A DNA stretch of 64,000 nucleotides from Paramesorhizobium deserti (lineage in GTDB: Bacteria > Pseudomonadota > Alphaproteobacteria > Rhizobiales > Rhizobiaceae). Below the pieces are notes generated by a model. The model saw only the letters and a list, made by a program, of their open reading frames with translations, searched no databases and was not told the origin of the DNA. This document shows positions 8,967-16,307 of the stretch, piece after piece. The first letter of the stretch is position 1. Each line of letters begins with the position of its first letter. Location: positions 62,001-126,000 of the forward strand of contig NZ_LNTU01000023.1 of NCBI RefSeq assembly GCF_001558695.1, in the 5' to 3' direction. A program made the translations under genes and the position numbers.

Positions 8967-9374
8967 ATGGGGCGGATATTCAACCTTGTATGTTGGTTCT
9001 TCATGTGCCTGTTCGCGGCGCACATCATTTGGTTAATTTCAATCGACACGCAGGCATATCATGGCAGTAAAGCCGATGTGCTATTGGCCGGCTATGCCGC
9101 GCTCTTCCGCTTTCATTGGATCTATCATTATCAGACCCTCATTACCGGCATCTTTGCTATCGGCGCGGCACTGATCGGCGCCAGCGCAATTAACGGACAG
9201 ATTCAGTCGGCAGAGCGACAGGAACGTGAAAGGCGCGATGCTAGACACGCCGCGGCTCGCGCGACACTACCTCTGGCTTTGAGTGCGATCACCCAATACG
9301 CGGTTGGGTGCTCACGCTATGTGAATGCCCCCACCATGAGCATGGGTTTGCTGTGTCTCTTATATGCTGCTTGA
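8967..9374 (+). CDS. Small membrane protein, probably cut at its 3' end
   Basis: A 135-residue product with two hydrophobic segments (residues about 3-25, and about 58-76 around TLITGIFAIGAALIGASAI) followed by a charged Gln/Glu/Arg-rich helix (IQSAERQERERRDARHAAA) and LPLALSAITQYAVGC. That arrangement resembles rhizobial two-TM proteins that normally continue well beyond this point. The last ~20 residues (from about 9310) look unrelated and coincide with the 3' end of an opposing small frame, so a deletion junction near 9290-9330 is suspected. Function unknown. Confidence 0.5.
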   Translation: MGRIFNLVCWFFMCLFAAHIIWLISIDTQAYHGSKADVLLAGYAALFRFHWIYHYQTLITGIFAIGAALIGASAINGQIQSAERQERERRDARHAAARATLPLALSAITQYAVGCSRYVNAPTMSMGLLCLLYAA

Positions 9375-9462
9375 TTTCAGCGATTAGAGCATCGCTTGGC
9401 TCCTCTTCAAACTGGTCGATGTTGCGTAGATTCGCGTCCGGAACGTCAATCCATTTAGTCAA
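9289..9462 (-). CDS. Small acidic/His-containing ORF, possibly a gene fragment
   Basis: A 57-codon frame starting at TTG (9462) with GAGG eight bases upstream. The product begins MTKWIDVPDANLRNIDQFEE and continues with a helix and a segment CSWWGHSHSV. The composition looks coding rather than random. It runs head-on into the plus-strand membrane protein gene, overlapping its 3' end. Either a short gene or a fragment joined there by a deletion; no family recognised. Confidence 0.35.
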   Translation of the reverse strand: MTKWIDVPDANLRNIDQFEEEPSDALIAEIKQHIRDTANPCSWWGHSHSVSTQPRIG

Positions 9463-9475
9463 TCGAATCGCCTCA

Positions 9476-9521
9476 GTTGATCGGAAACAGGAGTTTCCGT
9501 TCCTGCATTGTTCCGATCAAC
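9476..9521. repeat. Perfect 11-bp inverted repeat with inner stem
   Basis: GTTGATCGGAA (9476-9486) pairs perfectly with TTCCGATCAAC (9511-9521). Inside the 24-base loop CAGGA (9488-9492) can pair with TCCTG (9501-9505). It has no T-run. It lies just upstream of the minus-strand small frame, so it could be a regulatory site, an RNA hairpin or the scar of a mobile element. Confidence 0.55.
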
Positions 9522-9726
9522 CTATACGAGGTCACATCTGCCACGATGCATGTCCTGATCTCAATCACGCATCTAACTATTAACTGCGTGCAGGATGATG
9601 GAATAAAGTCCGTTGGACGTCATCGAATATTATTGCAGCTGTTCCCATATTCTGGAGAGTGAGATTGCGCAAATCATAGTGCCAGAAGGCAGGCCGACAA
9701 TTCCAGTTGGCATGCTTGCGCGGAGA

Positions 9727-9749
9727 CGGACACGACTGTTTCGTGTCCG
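9727..9749. repeat. Perfect 9-bp inverted repeat
   Basis: CGGACACGA (9727-9735) and TCGTGTCCG (9741-9749) with a five-base loop. No T-run follows, so a classical terminator is unlikely. Confidence 0.5.
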
Positions 9750-9952
9750 CTAGGCAGCCATTACATTTATCATTGCGATTGACTTCCCCCTGTGCTTAAT
9801 CAGCGCAGCATTGGGCTGGGGATTTTTCCGTAAAGCGCGATAACATTCAGGTTTTGTAGACGAGCCGTGCTGCAATGATCGCTGCTTTCCGGACTAATCT
9901 GCGGACTTCTCCAAGCGATTCGCTATATGTTCAACGCGCAGCAGTTACCTAG

Positions 9953-11359
9953 ATGGTATTTTCAGATCAAGGATTTATCTTTTTCTTTCTGCCTATTACG
10001 CTTGCTGTATGCCTGACGCTGCGCGGAACGCGTGCATTCAATCCGGCTATCTTGGTCGCCAGCCTTATATTCTTCTACTGGGAATCGGGAGTGCTCACTC
10101 TCATTCTGCTTTTCAGTATCGTTTTAAATTACATCGGCGGATTAATCATTTGCCGTAGTCGCAAGAAAGCGGTGTTGGTGGTGTTTCTGCTAGCGAATTT
10201 TGCTATCCTTGCCTATTTCAAGTACACAGGATTCCTGCTTGGTAACTTTGATTTCTTCGGAAATTCCTCAATCAGAGATTTTGCCGGCGGTATAATTTTG
10301 CCAATAGGAATTTCGTTCTACACCTTTCAGGGGGTCTCTTACCTGATCGACGTTTGGCGAAGCGATGTGGAGCCCGAGCCGAATCTGGTTCTCTATGCGG
10401 CGTATCAGTCGTTCTTTCCACAGATAATTGCTGGACCTATCGTTCGTTACGGTGACGTATATAAATGCTTCCGCCATCCGGATGTATCAGCAGATCATTT
10501 TGCGGGCGGCGCAGCACGATTTCTACACGGGCTAGCAAAGAAAGTCTTGATCGCGGACACCGTTTCCGTCGTGGCAAATGCTGCCTTTTTCAGTGGTGGA
10601 GACATGACGTTTGCCTCTGCCTGGCTTGGTGCCCTGGCATTCACCGTTCAGATCTACTTCGACTTCTCGGGCTATTCAGATATGGCAATTGGCCTTGCGT
10701 TGATGTTCGGTGTCAGATTCAACGAGAATTTTAATCATCCCTATGCTGCCTCGACCATTACTGAGTTTTGGCGCCGCTGGCATATTTCCCTATCGACTTG
10801 GTTTCGTGAGTACCTGTATATCCCGCTGGGTGGAAACCGCGTCAATCATACGAGAATTTACTTTAATTTATTTATAGTATTCCTTGCGACTGGCATCTGG
10901 CACGGAGCGGCATGGCCTTTTTTGCTATGGGGGCTCTACCATGGCGGCTTCCTTATTGTTGAGCGCGTGCTCGGCATCGGAGGAAGCACCAATCCAGTAC
11001 TACGTTTTGTTTACTTTCTGCCGGCCACCATTGTTGGCTGGGCGCTTTTCCAAGCCCCTGATCTAGCTACTTTCGGCCGGTTCATTGCAGGTATGTTTGC
11101 ACCTTTCTCTCCGGGTGCATTCAATCTTAGCGATGAAATGCTCCTAGCTTTCACGCCCCAAGCGGCGCTCGCCTTTGGAATCGGCATAATCGCCATTCTT
11201 GCTCAAGGTAAAGTCCCTCCGCTTGGGCCAATCCTCCACAAACCCGGTTCCATTACTCAAAAAGCGGGACGCCTTGCGTTTATTGCTGTGACTGCTGCAG
11301 TTACATCGATTTTTGTCTTTCCTCAGGGCTTTTCTCCTTTCCTCTATTTTCGATTCTGA
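9953..11359 (+). CDS. MBOAT family O-acyltransferase (AlgI-like)
   Basis: A 468-residue polytopic inner-membrane protein of the MBOAT family that moves acyl (usually acetyl) groups across the membrane to a polysaccharide or other envelope acceptor. It shows the AlgI/DltB signature blocks: IILPIGISFYTFQGVSYLID, FPQIIAGPIVRY, FDFSGYSDMAIGLALMFG, FWRRWHISLSTWFREYLYIP and the catalytic His in TGIWHGAAW. Around ten or more membrane segments are visible. The gene is noticeably more AT-rich than the flanking chromosome. It is followed with one base between stop and start by an AlgX/AlgJ-like gene, a typical acetylation pair. The acceptor is unknown. Confidence 0.92.
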   Translation: MVFSDQGFIFFFLPITLAVCLTLRGTRAFNPAILVASLIFFYWESGVLTLILLFSIVLNYIGGLIICRSRKKAVLVVFLLANFAILAYFKYTGFLLGNFDFFGNSSIRDFAGGIILPIGISFYTFQGVSYLIDVWRSDVEPEPNLVLYAAYQSFFPQIIAGPIVRYGDVYKCFRHPDVSADHFAGGAARFLHGLAKKVLIADTVSVVANAAFFSGGDMTFASAWLGALAFTVQIYFDFSGYSDMAIGLALMFGVRFNENFNHPYAASTITEFWRRWHISLSTWFREYLYIPLGGNRVNHTRIYFNLFIVFLATGIWHGAAWPFLLWGLYHGGFLIVERVLGIGGSTNPVLRFVYFLPATIVGWALFQAPDLATFGRFIAGMFAPFSPGAFNLSDEMLLAFTPQAALAFGIGIIAILAQGKVPPLGPILHKPGSITQKAGRLAFIAVTAAVTSIFVFPQGFSPFLYFRF

Positions 11360-11360
11360 C

Positions 11361-12842
11361 ATGCGACGGGTAATCGATATAGCCGCTACTATTTTATTCT
11401 CAACTTTTCTCGTGGTCCCGGTTTTGGGACTCGTGATTTTTGGATACTCCAGCAGAGCCGAGAACCCACCGGGATTGAAATCCATCCGCTATTCCAAATT
11501 GGTAGCGCCTGAAAAGACATATCGCCGAGACACGCTGGCAAAGATGTTGGTGAATTCACCTGCTGGGATTGCTGCGGTGCAGGTGAAATCGTTTCTTGAT
11601 TACAACGTATTTGGTTTTGTAAACACACACAGGGTGATTTCGGGCAACGATGGATGGCTGTTCTACAAGCCGCAATTTGCTGAAGACCTTTGCAATGAAA
11701 AGCTCGCAATGAAGGCTGTCGATAACGTCAACGCAATGAGCGATATCGCCGAAGGCGCAAATATCAACCTAATCGTTGCCGTTTCTCCGGACAAGTCGTC
11801 GGTTTACCCTGAACGTCTTGGTCTTCGTGCCGGTATTGCTTCCAAATGCAAGACCAGGGCAACCGCTTTTTGGAGGAAATACGCCCTTCAAGTTCATTCC
11901 AAAATCATCGACCATCTGGCGGCAATGCTGGCTGTGGGCGATGACTTGTTAAAATATTACAAAGAAGATACCCATTGGAATGACTATGGTCGAGCTATTG
12001 CGCTACGCCAACTCACTCAAAAGGTGACGGGAACAGATCCCGGCCTTCCCACGATAAATGCGGGCGTTTTGGAGCATCGAAACGGCGATCTCGCCAGAAT
12101 GCTGAGAGTTTCAGCTAAGGAATCAGCCTTAACCTTCCCCGATTATTGGAATCAGCAGTTTCGAAAAGCTGTAGGTCGCGGCATTCCAAATACAGTCATA
12201 TTGCATGACTCATTCTATGAAGGTGCTGCGACACAGTTGAAGATGCTTTTTCCTGGTACCGAGATGGTCCATCTTGACCGGGACATCCAAAAGCACGTTG
12301 CTGCACTCGCAAAAAAACCGCCAACTATCATAGTCAACTCCGTGGAACGGAGTTTCTTCAACCGAGTGACGACATCCACCCTGAGTTGGAGTTCGCCGCT
12401 GGCTAAACATGTTGTGGAAAGGAATGCGAATGCGGCTCGCCACTGTATTTATCGCCAGGTTGCTACCGATCAGCTTTTATTGAGAGATCTCGAGCTCAAG
12501 CAGAGCGAGTGGCGAGGTATGCGTGACGCCCAAATATTTATTCCCATGGAGAAGTATGGCGGTCGAGTTTGCATGCGAATCCGTTTTAAGACCAATTCGG
12601 AATCGGTGTCAGTTCTGTATCTGCCGCGCGAAATGGCCAACCGTTCGTCCTACTCTGAAGGGTATTCAGTACGCTTTCCAGCTCTTGGAAATGATCGTGA
12701 AATCGAGGTCGTTCTGCCAAGCAAATTTGCTGGACATAAGCTACGCTTCGATCCATTTGGAGGCGAAGGAGATCTAACCAACCTGTCAGTTGAAGTTGGT
12801 ACATTTGCTGATCATCCTGCGAACGTCTCCAGCATGCAGTAA
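11361..12842 (+). CDS. AlgX/AlgJ-like SGNH acetyltransferase-type protein
   Basis: A 493-residue protein with one N-terminal membrane anchor (residues about 5-28) and a periplasmic SGNH-hydrolase-like domain. Diagnostic pieces are NDGWLFYKPQ, VAVSPDKSSVYPERL and the catalytic-type DTHWNDYGRA. In the alginate system such partners complete O-acetylation in the periplasm. A C-terminal beta-rich part (from about residue 370) resembles a carbohydrate-binding tail. Start ATG 11361 directly follows the MBOAT stop; an upstream in-frame ATG (11313) lies inside the MBOAT gene and is not used. Codon use is AT-leaning like its partner, suggesting joint transfer. Confidence 0.85.
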   Translation: MRRVIDIAATILFSTFLVVPVLGLVIFGYSSRAENPPGLKSIRYSKLVAPEKTYRRDTLAKMLVNSPAGIAAVQVKSFLDYNVFGFVNTHRVISGNDGWLFYKPQFAEDLCNEKLAMKAVDNVNAMSDIAEGANINLIVAVSPDKSSVYPERLGLRAGIASKCKTRATAFWRKYALQVHSKIIDHLAAMLAVGDDLLKYYKEDTHWNDYGRAIALRQLTQKVTGTDPGLPTINAGVLEHRNGDLARMLRVSAKESALTFPDYWNQQFRKAVGRGIPNTVILHDSFYEGAATQLKMLFPGTEMVHLDRDIQKHVAALAKKPPTIIVNSVERSFFNRVTTSTLSWSSPLAKHVVERNANAARHCIYRQVATDQLLLRDLELKQSEWRGMRDAQIFIPMEKYGGRVCMRIRFKTNSESVSVLYLPREMANRSSYSEGYSVRFPALGNDREIEVVLPSKFAGHKLRFDPFGGEGDLTNLSVEVGTFADHPANVSSMQ

Positions 12843-12960
12843 GCCGGCGCCGATCTGGATAGGATAACAGGCCGCCATGATCAGGCTTTTTCGTTAATTA
12901 AGATTATCAAGGTAAACCGCTTCAAAAAAGAAGCGAGAGCGTTTTAGGCACGCTCAGCAG

Positions 12961-13254
12961 GTGAAACATTCTCGAATTCAAATTGGGCGGCAGCACGAGC
13001 TTGAAGCAGCCATTCTGCCGATCTTTACAGAGGATTTTGCAGGTCGCGTTTTGCCGTTTGATCGCGATGCGGCGGATGTTTATGCGAAAATCGCCATCCA
13101 CCGATGCAAAGCCGGCAGACCAATCAGCCAATTTGATGCCCAAATTGCCGCCATTGCCCTTTCCCGCGGAGCGGCGCTGGCAACCCGTAACGTCGCTGAT
13201 TTCGAAGGAATCGAGCTGGAAATCATCAATCCGTGGGCTGTTCGCCAAACCTGA
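12961..13254 (+). pseudogene. VapC-type PIN-domain toxin remnant, 5' part missing
   Basis: The 97 codons match the C-terminal two thirds of a VapC ribonuclease: FTEDFAGRVLPFDRDAADVY, then AGRPISQFDAQIAAIALSRG and the closing ATRNVADFEGIELEIINPW. The acidic residues of the second half are present, but the N-terminal segment that supplies the first catalytic Asp (usually MxxLDTNVxS) is absent. There is no vapB-like antitoxin upstream and no good ribosome site before the GTG at 12961. It is most likely a decayed toxin gene. Confidence 0.7.
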
Positions 13255-13318
13255 TCGAGAGCTAAGTTCAAAAAGTTTTTTGTGGGGAATTGCATGGAAG
13301 TGCCCAAGGGCCGATCGC

Positions 13319-13546
13319 TCAGCGTCGCCGCAACCTCACGCCTGGGCCACCGCCGTTCTCAGGGATAAATTCAATTCCCGCAGCCTCAAATGCCTTGCGT
13401 ATCGCTTCCAGAGTGGAAGCATGTGCTGATTTGCCAGCTTCAATACGTGTAATGGTAGCAGCAGTCACATGAGCTTCACGTGCTAAATCTCGTACGCCCC
13501 ATTTCAGTGCAGCACGCGCCATTCGTATTTGTTCTTCTGTTATCAA
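13319..13546 (-). CDS. XRE-family helix-turn-helix regulator
   Basis: A 75-residue protein, nearly all of it the HTH_3/XRE domain (EEQIRMARAALKWGVRDLAR, then AATITRIEAGKSAHASTLEA), ending in the conserved AAGIEFIPENGGGPGVRL. That ending is standard for short XRE regulators that begin MITxEQ. TTG at 13546 gives exactly that start and has AAGG eight bases upstream; ATG at 13573 is the alternative. Two copies of TTGACATAATTT flank a TATAAT-like box just upstream, suggesting autoregulation. It may once have regulated a neighbouring toxin or phage-type gene. Confidence 0.75.
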   Translation of the reverse strand: MITEEQIRMARAALKWGVRDLAREAHVTAATITRIEAGKSAHASTLEAIRKAFEAAGIEFIPENGGGPGVRLRRR

Positions 13547-13556
13547 AATTAATACC

Positions 13557-13603
13557 TTGACATAATTTATCATGTCTACCAGATTATATCTTTGACATAA
13601 TTT
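13557..13603 (-). promoter_or_regulatory. Duplicated operator-like box upstream of the XRE gene
   Basis: TTGACATAATTT occurs at 13557-13568 and again at 13592-13603, 35 bases apart on the same strand. The left copy is also part of a GACAT-N8-ATGTC dyad (13559-13576). On the minus strand TATAAT lies between them (13589-13584). The layout fits an autorepressed promoter; the binding protein is inferred. Confidence 0.5.
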
Positions 13604-13681
13604 TGCGTATGCAGCGCGGCTGAGCGAAGTGCGGCAACACCTCACTCAGCCTAACCACAACCAAGCTGATAGGAGCTCGGA

Positions 13682-14375
13682 ATGGCTGATTCTGAGATTA
13701 GCAGAAGTTTGTCCGCCGTCACCCGTAGGAAAATGCTGATGAGCACCTCCTTGGCGACCATGGCGCAATCAATCCACATGAATTCGTCTTTTGCAGCGCC
13801 TTTGATGCTGTCGGAAGGCAATGCCGCTGATCCACTATTTGATCTGTGGCGGGAGTGGCTGGCAGTGCATGCAGAGACGCTGCGGTGCTGTAAACGCCAG
13901 CAGCAGCTCGAAGCACAGCTAATGGCGGAGGCGGAGATTCCACGTGTCGAGATTATCCTGCCCGAAAGGCCCAAGCGCTTCGGTATTCGTGGCGGAGGAT
14001 TTCGACTTCTGGCTCAGCCAATATCCTGAAATCGCTGATATATGCACCGAGAAGAAAGCCGAACTCACGGCATTGCAAGCACGCTGGGACGAGGCCGATC
14101 GCCGCATCGGTCACAGTCGCGCCGCACAAGCGGAAGCTGTTGCCGCAAAACGCGAGGAACGGTTGCTGAGGGCATTGTGGGTCGAGCCAGCGCAATCACT
14201 CGCCGGCGTTGCCCTTAAGCTCGATGTTGCCCTTTGTCATGGCGAATGGTGCGACGATTGTGGTGAATTTCCCTGGCCGCAAATCCGCTCAGTACTGGAG
14301 GACCTCATACGCATTGGCGAACTTGAGCAGTTTGCTATGGAAGCGATGGCGCGAAATGATCTTGCTGGAAGCTAA
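13682..14375 (+). pseudogene. Tat-signal-like hypothetical protein gene with a +1 frameshift
   Basis: Two overlapping frames appear to be one gene. The first (from ATG 13682) encodes an N-terminus with a twin-Arg motif (SLSAVTRRKMLMSTSLATMA) and a helical part ending PRVEIILPE. The second frame continues with SASVFVAEDFDFWLSQYPEI and a long charged helix to a stop at 14375, ending around a CGEFPWPQIRSVLEDLIRIG segment. The total span (694 bases) is one base over a multiple of three, so a single inserted base near 13955-13985 (CCCGAAAGGCCC region) explains it. This could be decay, programmed shifting or a sequence error. Function unknown. Confidence 0.65.
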
Positions 14376-14640
14376 TTTGATTCCATTTACCTGCTTTGGG
14401 AAGCAGATTGCCGTGCGTACCGTGCTCGAGCCGGCGAGTTTCCGCCACGCCGGTCTGCCGCTAAGCTTCCTTCTGCAACTGTTTTTTTGAAGCCCGTAGC
14501 TGTTTCGAGCACAAGCATGTGACAATTTGTGTGCCGCGGTGCGGGATCATTCTTCCGCCACAAGCGTTGCCCATCACTACCCGGCCGGTTCGACAGAATC
14601 ACAAATAGCCGGGCCGGGATATATTTGAAGGAGTACAGGG

Positions 14641-15168
14641 ATGAAAAAGATTGTTGCCACGGCGCTTGCCGCCCTTCCGGTTCTGACTAGCGCCGGAACC
14701 GCCATTGCGGCCGATGTGATTTCACGACGGGCCCCCGTCTACCAGGAGCCGGACGAGCGCGGCGGCGTGCGCATCGGCTATCTCGACTGCGCGATCGGTG
14801 GCGGCGTCGGCTATGTGCTGGGGTCGGCGAAGGAGGCCGATTGCGTCTTCACTTCGTCCATCGGCAGCAAGCCGCGTGACCATTACACCGCCACTATCCG
14901 CAAGATGGGTATTGATCTCGGCTTCACAACCCGCTCGCGCTTGATCTGGGCGGTCTTCGCCCCGACTGCCGGTTATCATCAGGGGTCGCTCGGCGGCCTT
15001 TATCAGGGTGCCACGGTGGAAGCCACCGTCGGTGCGGGCATCGGCGCCAATATTCTCGTCGGCGGCACGTCCGGCTCCATCCATCTGCAGACGGTGAGCG
15101 TCACCGGCCAGCTCGGCCTCAACCTTGCCGCGACCGGCACTTCCGTAACGCTTACGCCCGCAAGCTGA
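14641..15168 (+). CDS. DUF992 family secreted protein
   Basis: A 175-residue protein with a clear signal peptide (MKKIVATALAALPVLTSAGT to AIAA, cleavage about residue 24). The mature part has the DUF992 pattern: GYLDCAIGGGVGYVLGSAKE, ADCVFTS, HYTATIRKMGIDLGFTT and a Gly-rich C-terminal half. DUF992 proteins are small periplasmic or outer-membrane-associated proteins of alphaproteobacteria with no known function. A possible ribosome site (GAAGGAG) ends about eight bases upstream. A strong hairpin follows the gene. Confidence 0.85.
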   Translation: MKKIVATALAALPVLTSAGTAIAADVISRRAPVYQEPDERGGVRIGYLDCAIGGGVGYVLGSAKEADCVFTSSIGSKPRDHYTATIRKMGIDLGFTTRSRLIWAVFAPTAGYHQGSLGGLYQGATVEATVGAGIGANILVGGTSGSIHLQTVSVTGQLGLNLAATGTSVTLTPAS

Positions 15169-15183
15169 GTCTGATCTCAATTT

Positions 15184-15212
15184 CCCCTATGAGTCGAAAG
15201 GACTCATAGGGG
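15184..15212 (+). terminator. Strong 12-bp hairpin after the DUF992 gene
   Basis: CCCCTATGAGTC (15184-15195), loop GAAAG, GACTCATAGGGG (15201-15212), perfect stem. Only ATTT follows, so termination may be weak on the plus strand; AAATT precedes it, giving AATTT on the minus strand. It separates the DUF992 gene from the converging urease operon. Confidence 0.55.
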
Positions 15213-15286
15213 ATTTCGTCAGTCATACAGCGTCCAATGGGATGGCTTTTCTGAAAAAAGGGAGCAAATCCTAAAACGCCGACGGG

Positions 15287-16297
15287 CTATTTGCCGGTCA
15301 TGATGCCATCGCTGACTGGCTCGTGACCATGCGGTTTCAGGTTCAATTTCGGCAGCAGGAACAGCCAGGTCACGAAGACGAAGGCTGCCGTGAATGTTGG
15401 GACGCCCAGGGGTGCGATCGCCGCATCGAGCGCGCCTTGCACGATCACCGCTACGACGGTTCCGAGCAGCGCAAACAGCGCCACGCGCCAGGATGGTTCG
15501 AAGAACACGCAGCCCAGCGCGATTGCCGTCAATACCGGGCTGAAGCCGTAGAGGCCGGCGCTCATATCGGCCGGATTTGCGCCAAGGAATGAAGCGACGG
15601 CAACGGCGACCATGGCACCCGCCACGGCAAAGGCGGCGGCGTAGACGGAACTCGCCAGAAGCGCCACGATGAAGATGATACCGGTCACCGCGTTGTTGAT
15701 CAGGAAAACCTGCGAGATGCTCTTGAGGCAGGCATTGAGAAATGACGCAGCCGACAGATCGGCCGGTTCAGCAAAAGGCGAGGGCAGGGCAGGCGGCCCC
15801 ATGCCGGCGATCGGCAGATGGCCGAATGAGTAGGCCGCCAGCACCAGGAACCAGGTCGTCAGCACAAAGGGAAAGGTGAGGGCGGGAACGCCCCACAGCT
15901 TGGTCACGTGGCTGATCGCAAGCATAGCGATGGTCGAGAAGGCCGCGCCGATAATGAGCAGAAACCATGTCTCCGGCCCCATGACGAGAAACGTCGGTAC
16001 CGCGACACCCACCAGAATACCGTTAAACCCGAACAGACCCTGATCGATCGAAGTTTCGTCGGAGCCGAGCAGGATGGCAGTCATGGTCGCCACAACGAGC
16101 CCGACAATGGCGCCGATGGCGACGGCGGCAGCGCCTTCAACCGATACACTCCAAAAGATACCGAGGAGGAATAGAAACCCCGTCACAGGGTTGTTTTGCA
16201 GCATCACCTGGCCGGCGCCGCGCAGGCAGATATCGACCAGCCTGAGCGCGTGGTTCTGCCCGACGGTCTTCCCCCACCATGACAACAGCTCGTCCAT
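15287..16297 (-). CDS. ureT: Urea transporter (UT family)
   Basis: A 336-residue membrane protein of the urea transporter family, with the two-fold repeat typical of the fold: LFGFNGILVGVAVPTFL in the first half and SAGLYGFSPVLTAIALG in the second, and repeated QVxLxNNxVTG stretches (residues about 30-39 and 190-200). It brings urea into the cytoplasm for the urease encoded upstream. It is the last gene of the minus-strand operon, 10 bases after ureD, the position held by ureT in the second Brucella urease cluster. No nickel-transport genes follow it here. Confidence 0.9.
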   Translation of the reverse strand: MDELLSWWGKTVGQNHALRLVDICLRGAGQVMLQNNPVTGFLFLLGIFWSVSVEGAAAVAIGAIVGLVVATMTAILLGSDETSIDQGLFGFNGILVGVAVPTFLVMGPETWFLLIIGAAFSTIAMLAISHVTKLWGVPALTFPFVLTTWFLVLAAYSFGHLPIAGMGPPALPSPFAEPADLSAASFLNACLKSISQVFLINNAVTGIIFIVALLASSVYAAAFAVAGAMVAVAVASFLGANPADMSAGLYGFSPVLTAIALGCVFFEPSWRVALFALLGTVVAVIVQGALDAAIAPLGVPTFTAAFVFVTWLFLLPKLNLKPHGHEPVSDGIMTGK

Positions 16298-16307
16298 CTT
16301 CCTTCTC

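Larger units (their letters stand above)
9463..9952. other. Gene-free stretch with two strong inverted repeats
   Basis: About 490 bases between the truncated pair and the MBOAT gene. No frame with a credible ribosome site and conserved look was found. Two hairpins (9476-9521 and 9727-9749) are listed separately. The last 100 bases are AT-rich and probably carry the promoter of the acetylation operon. Confidence 0.5.

Noticed and set aside
7773-9000. Duplicate of the tRNA-Phe 3' end as an attachment site
   Set aside because: I looked for the last ~20 bases of the tRNA downstream and did not see a second copy, and no integrase gene is present.
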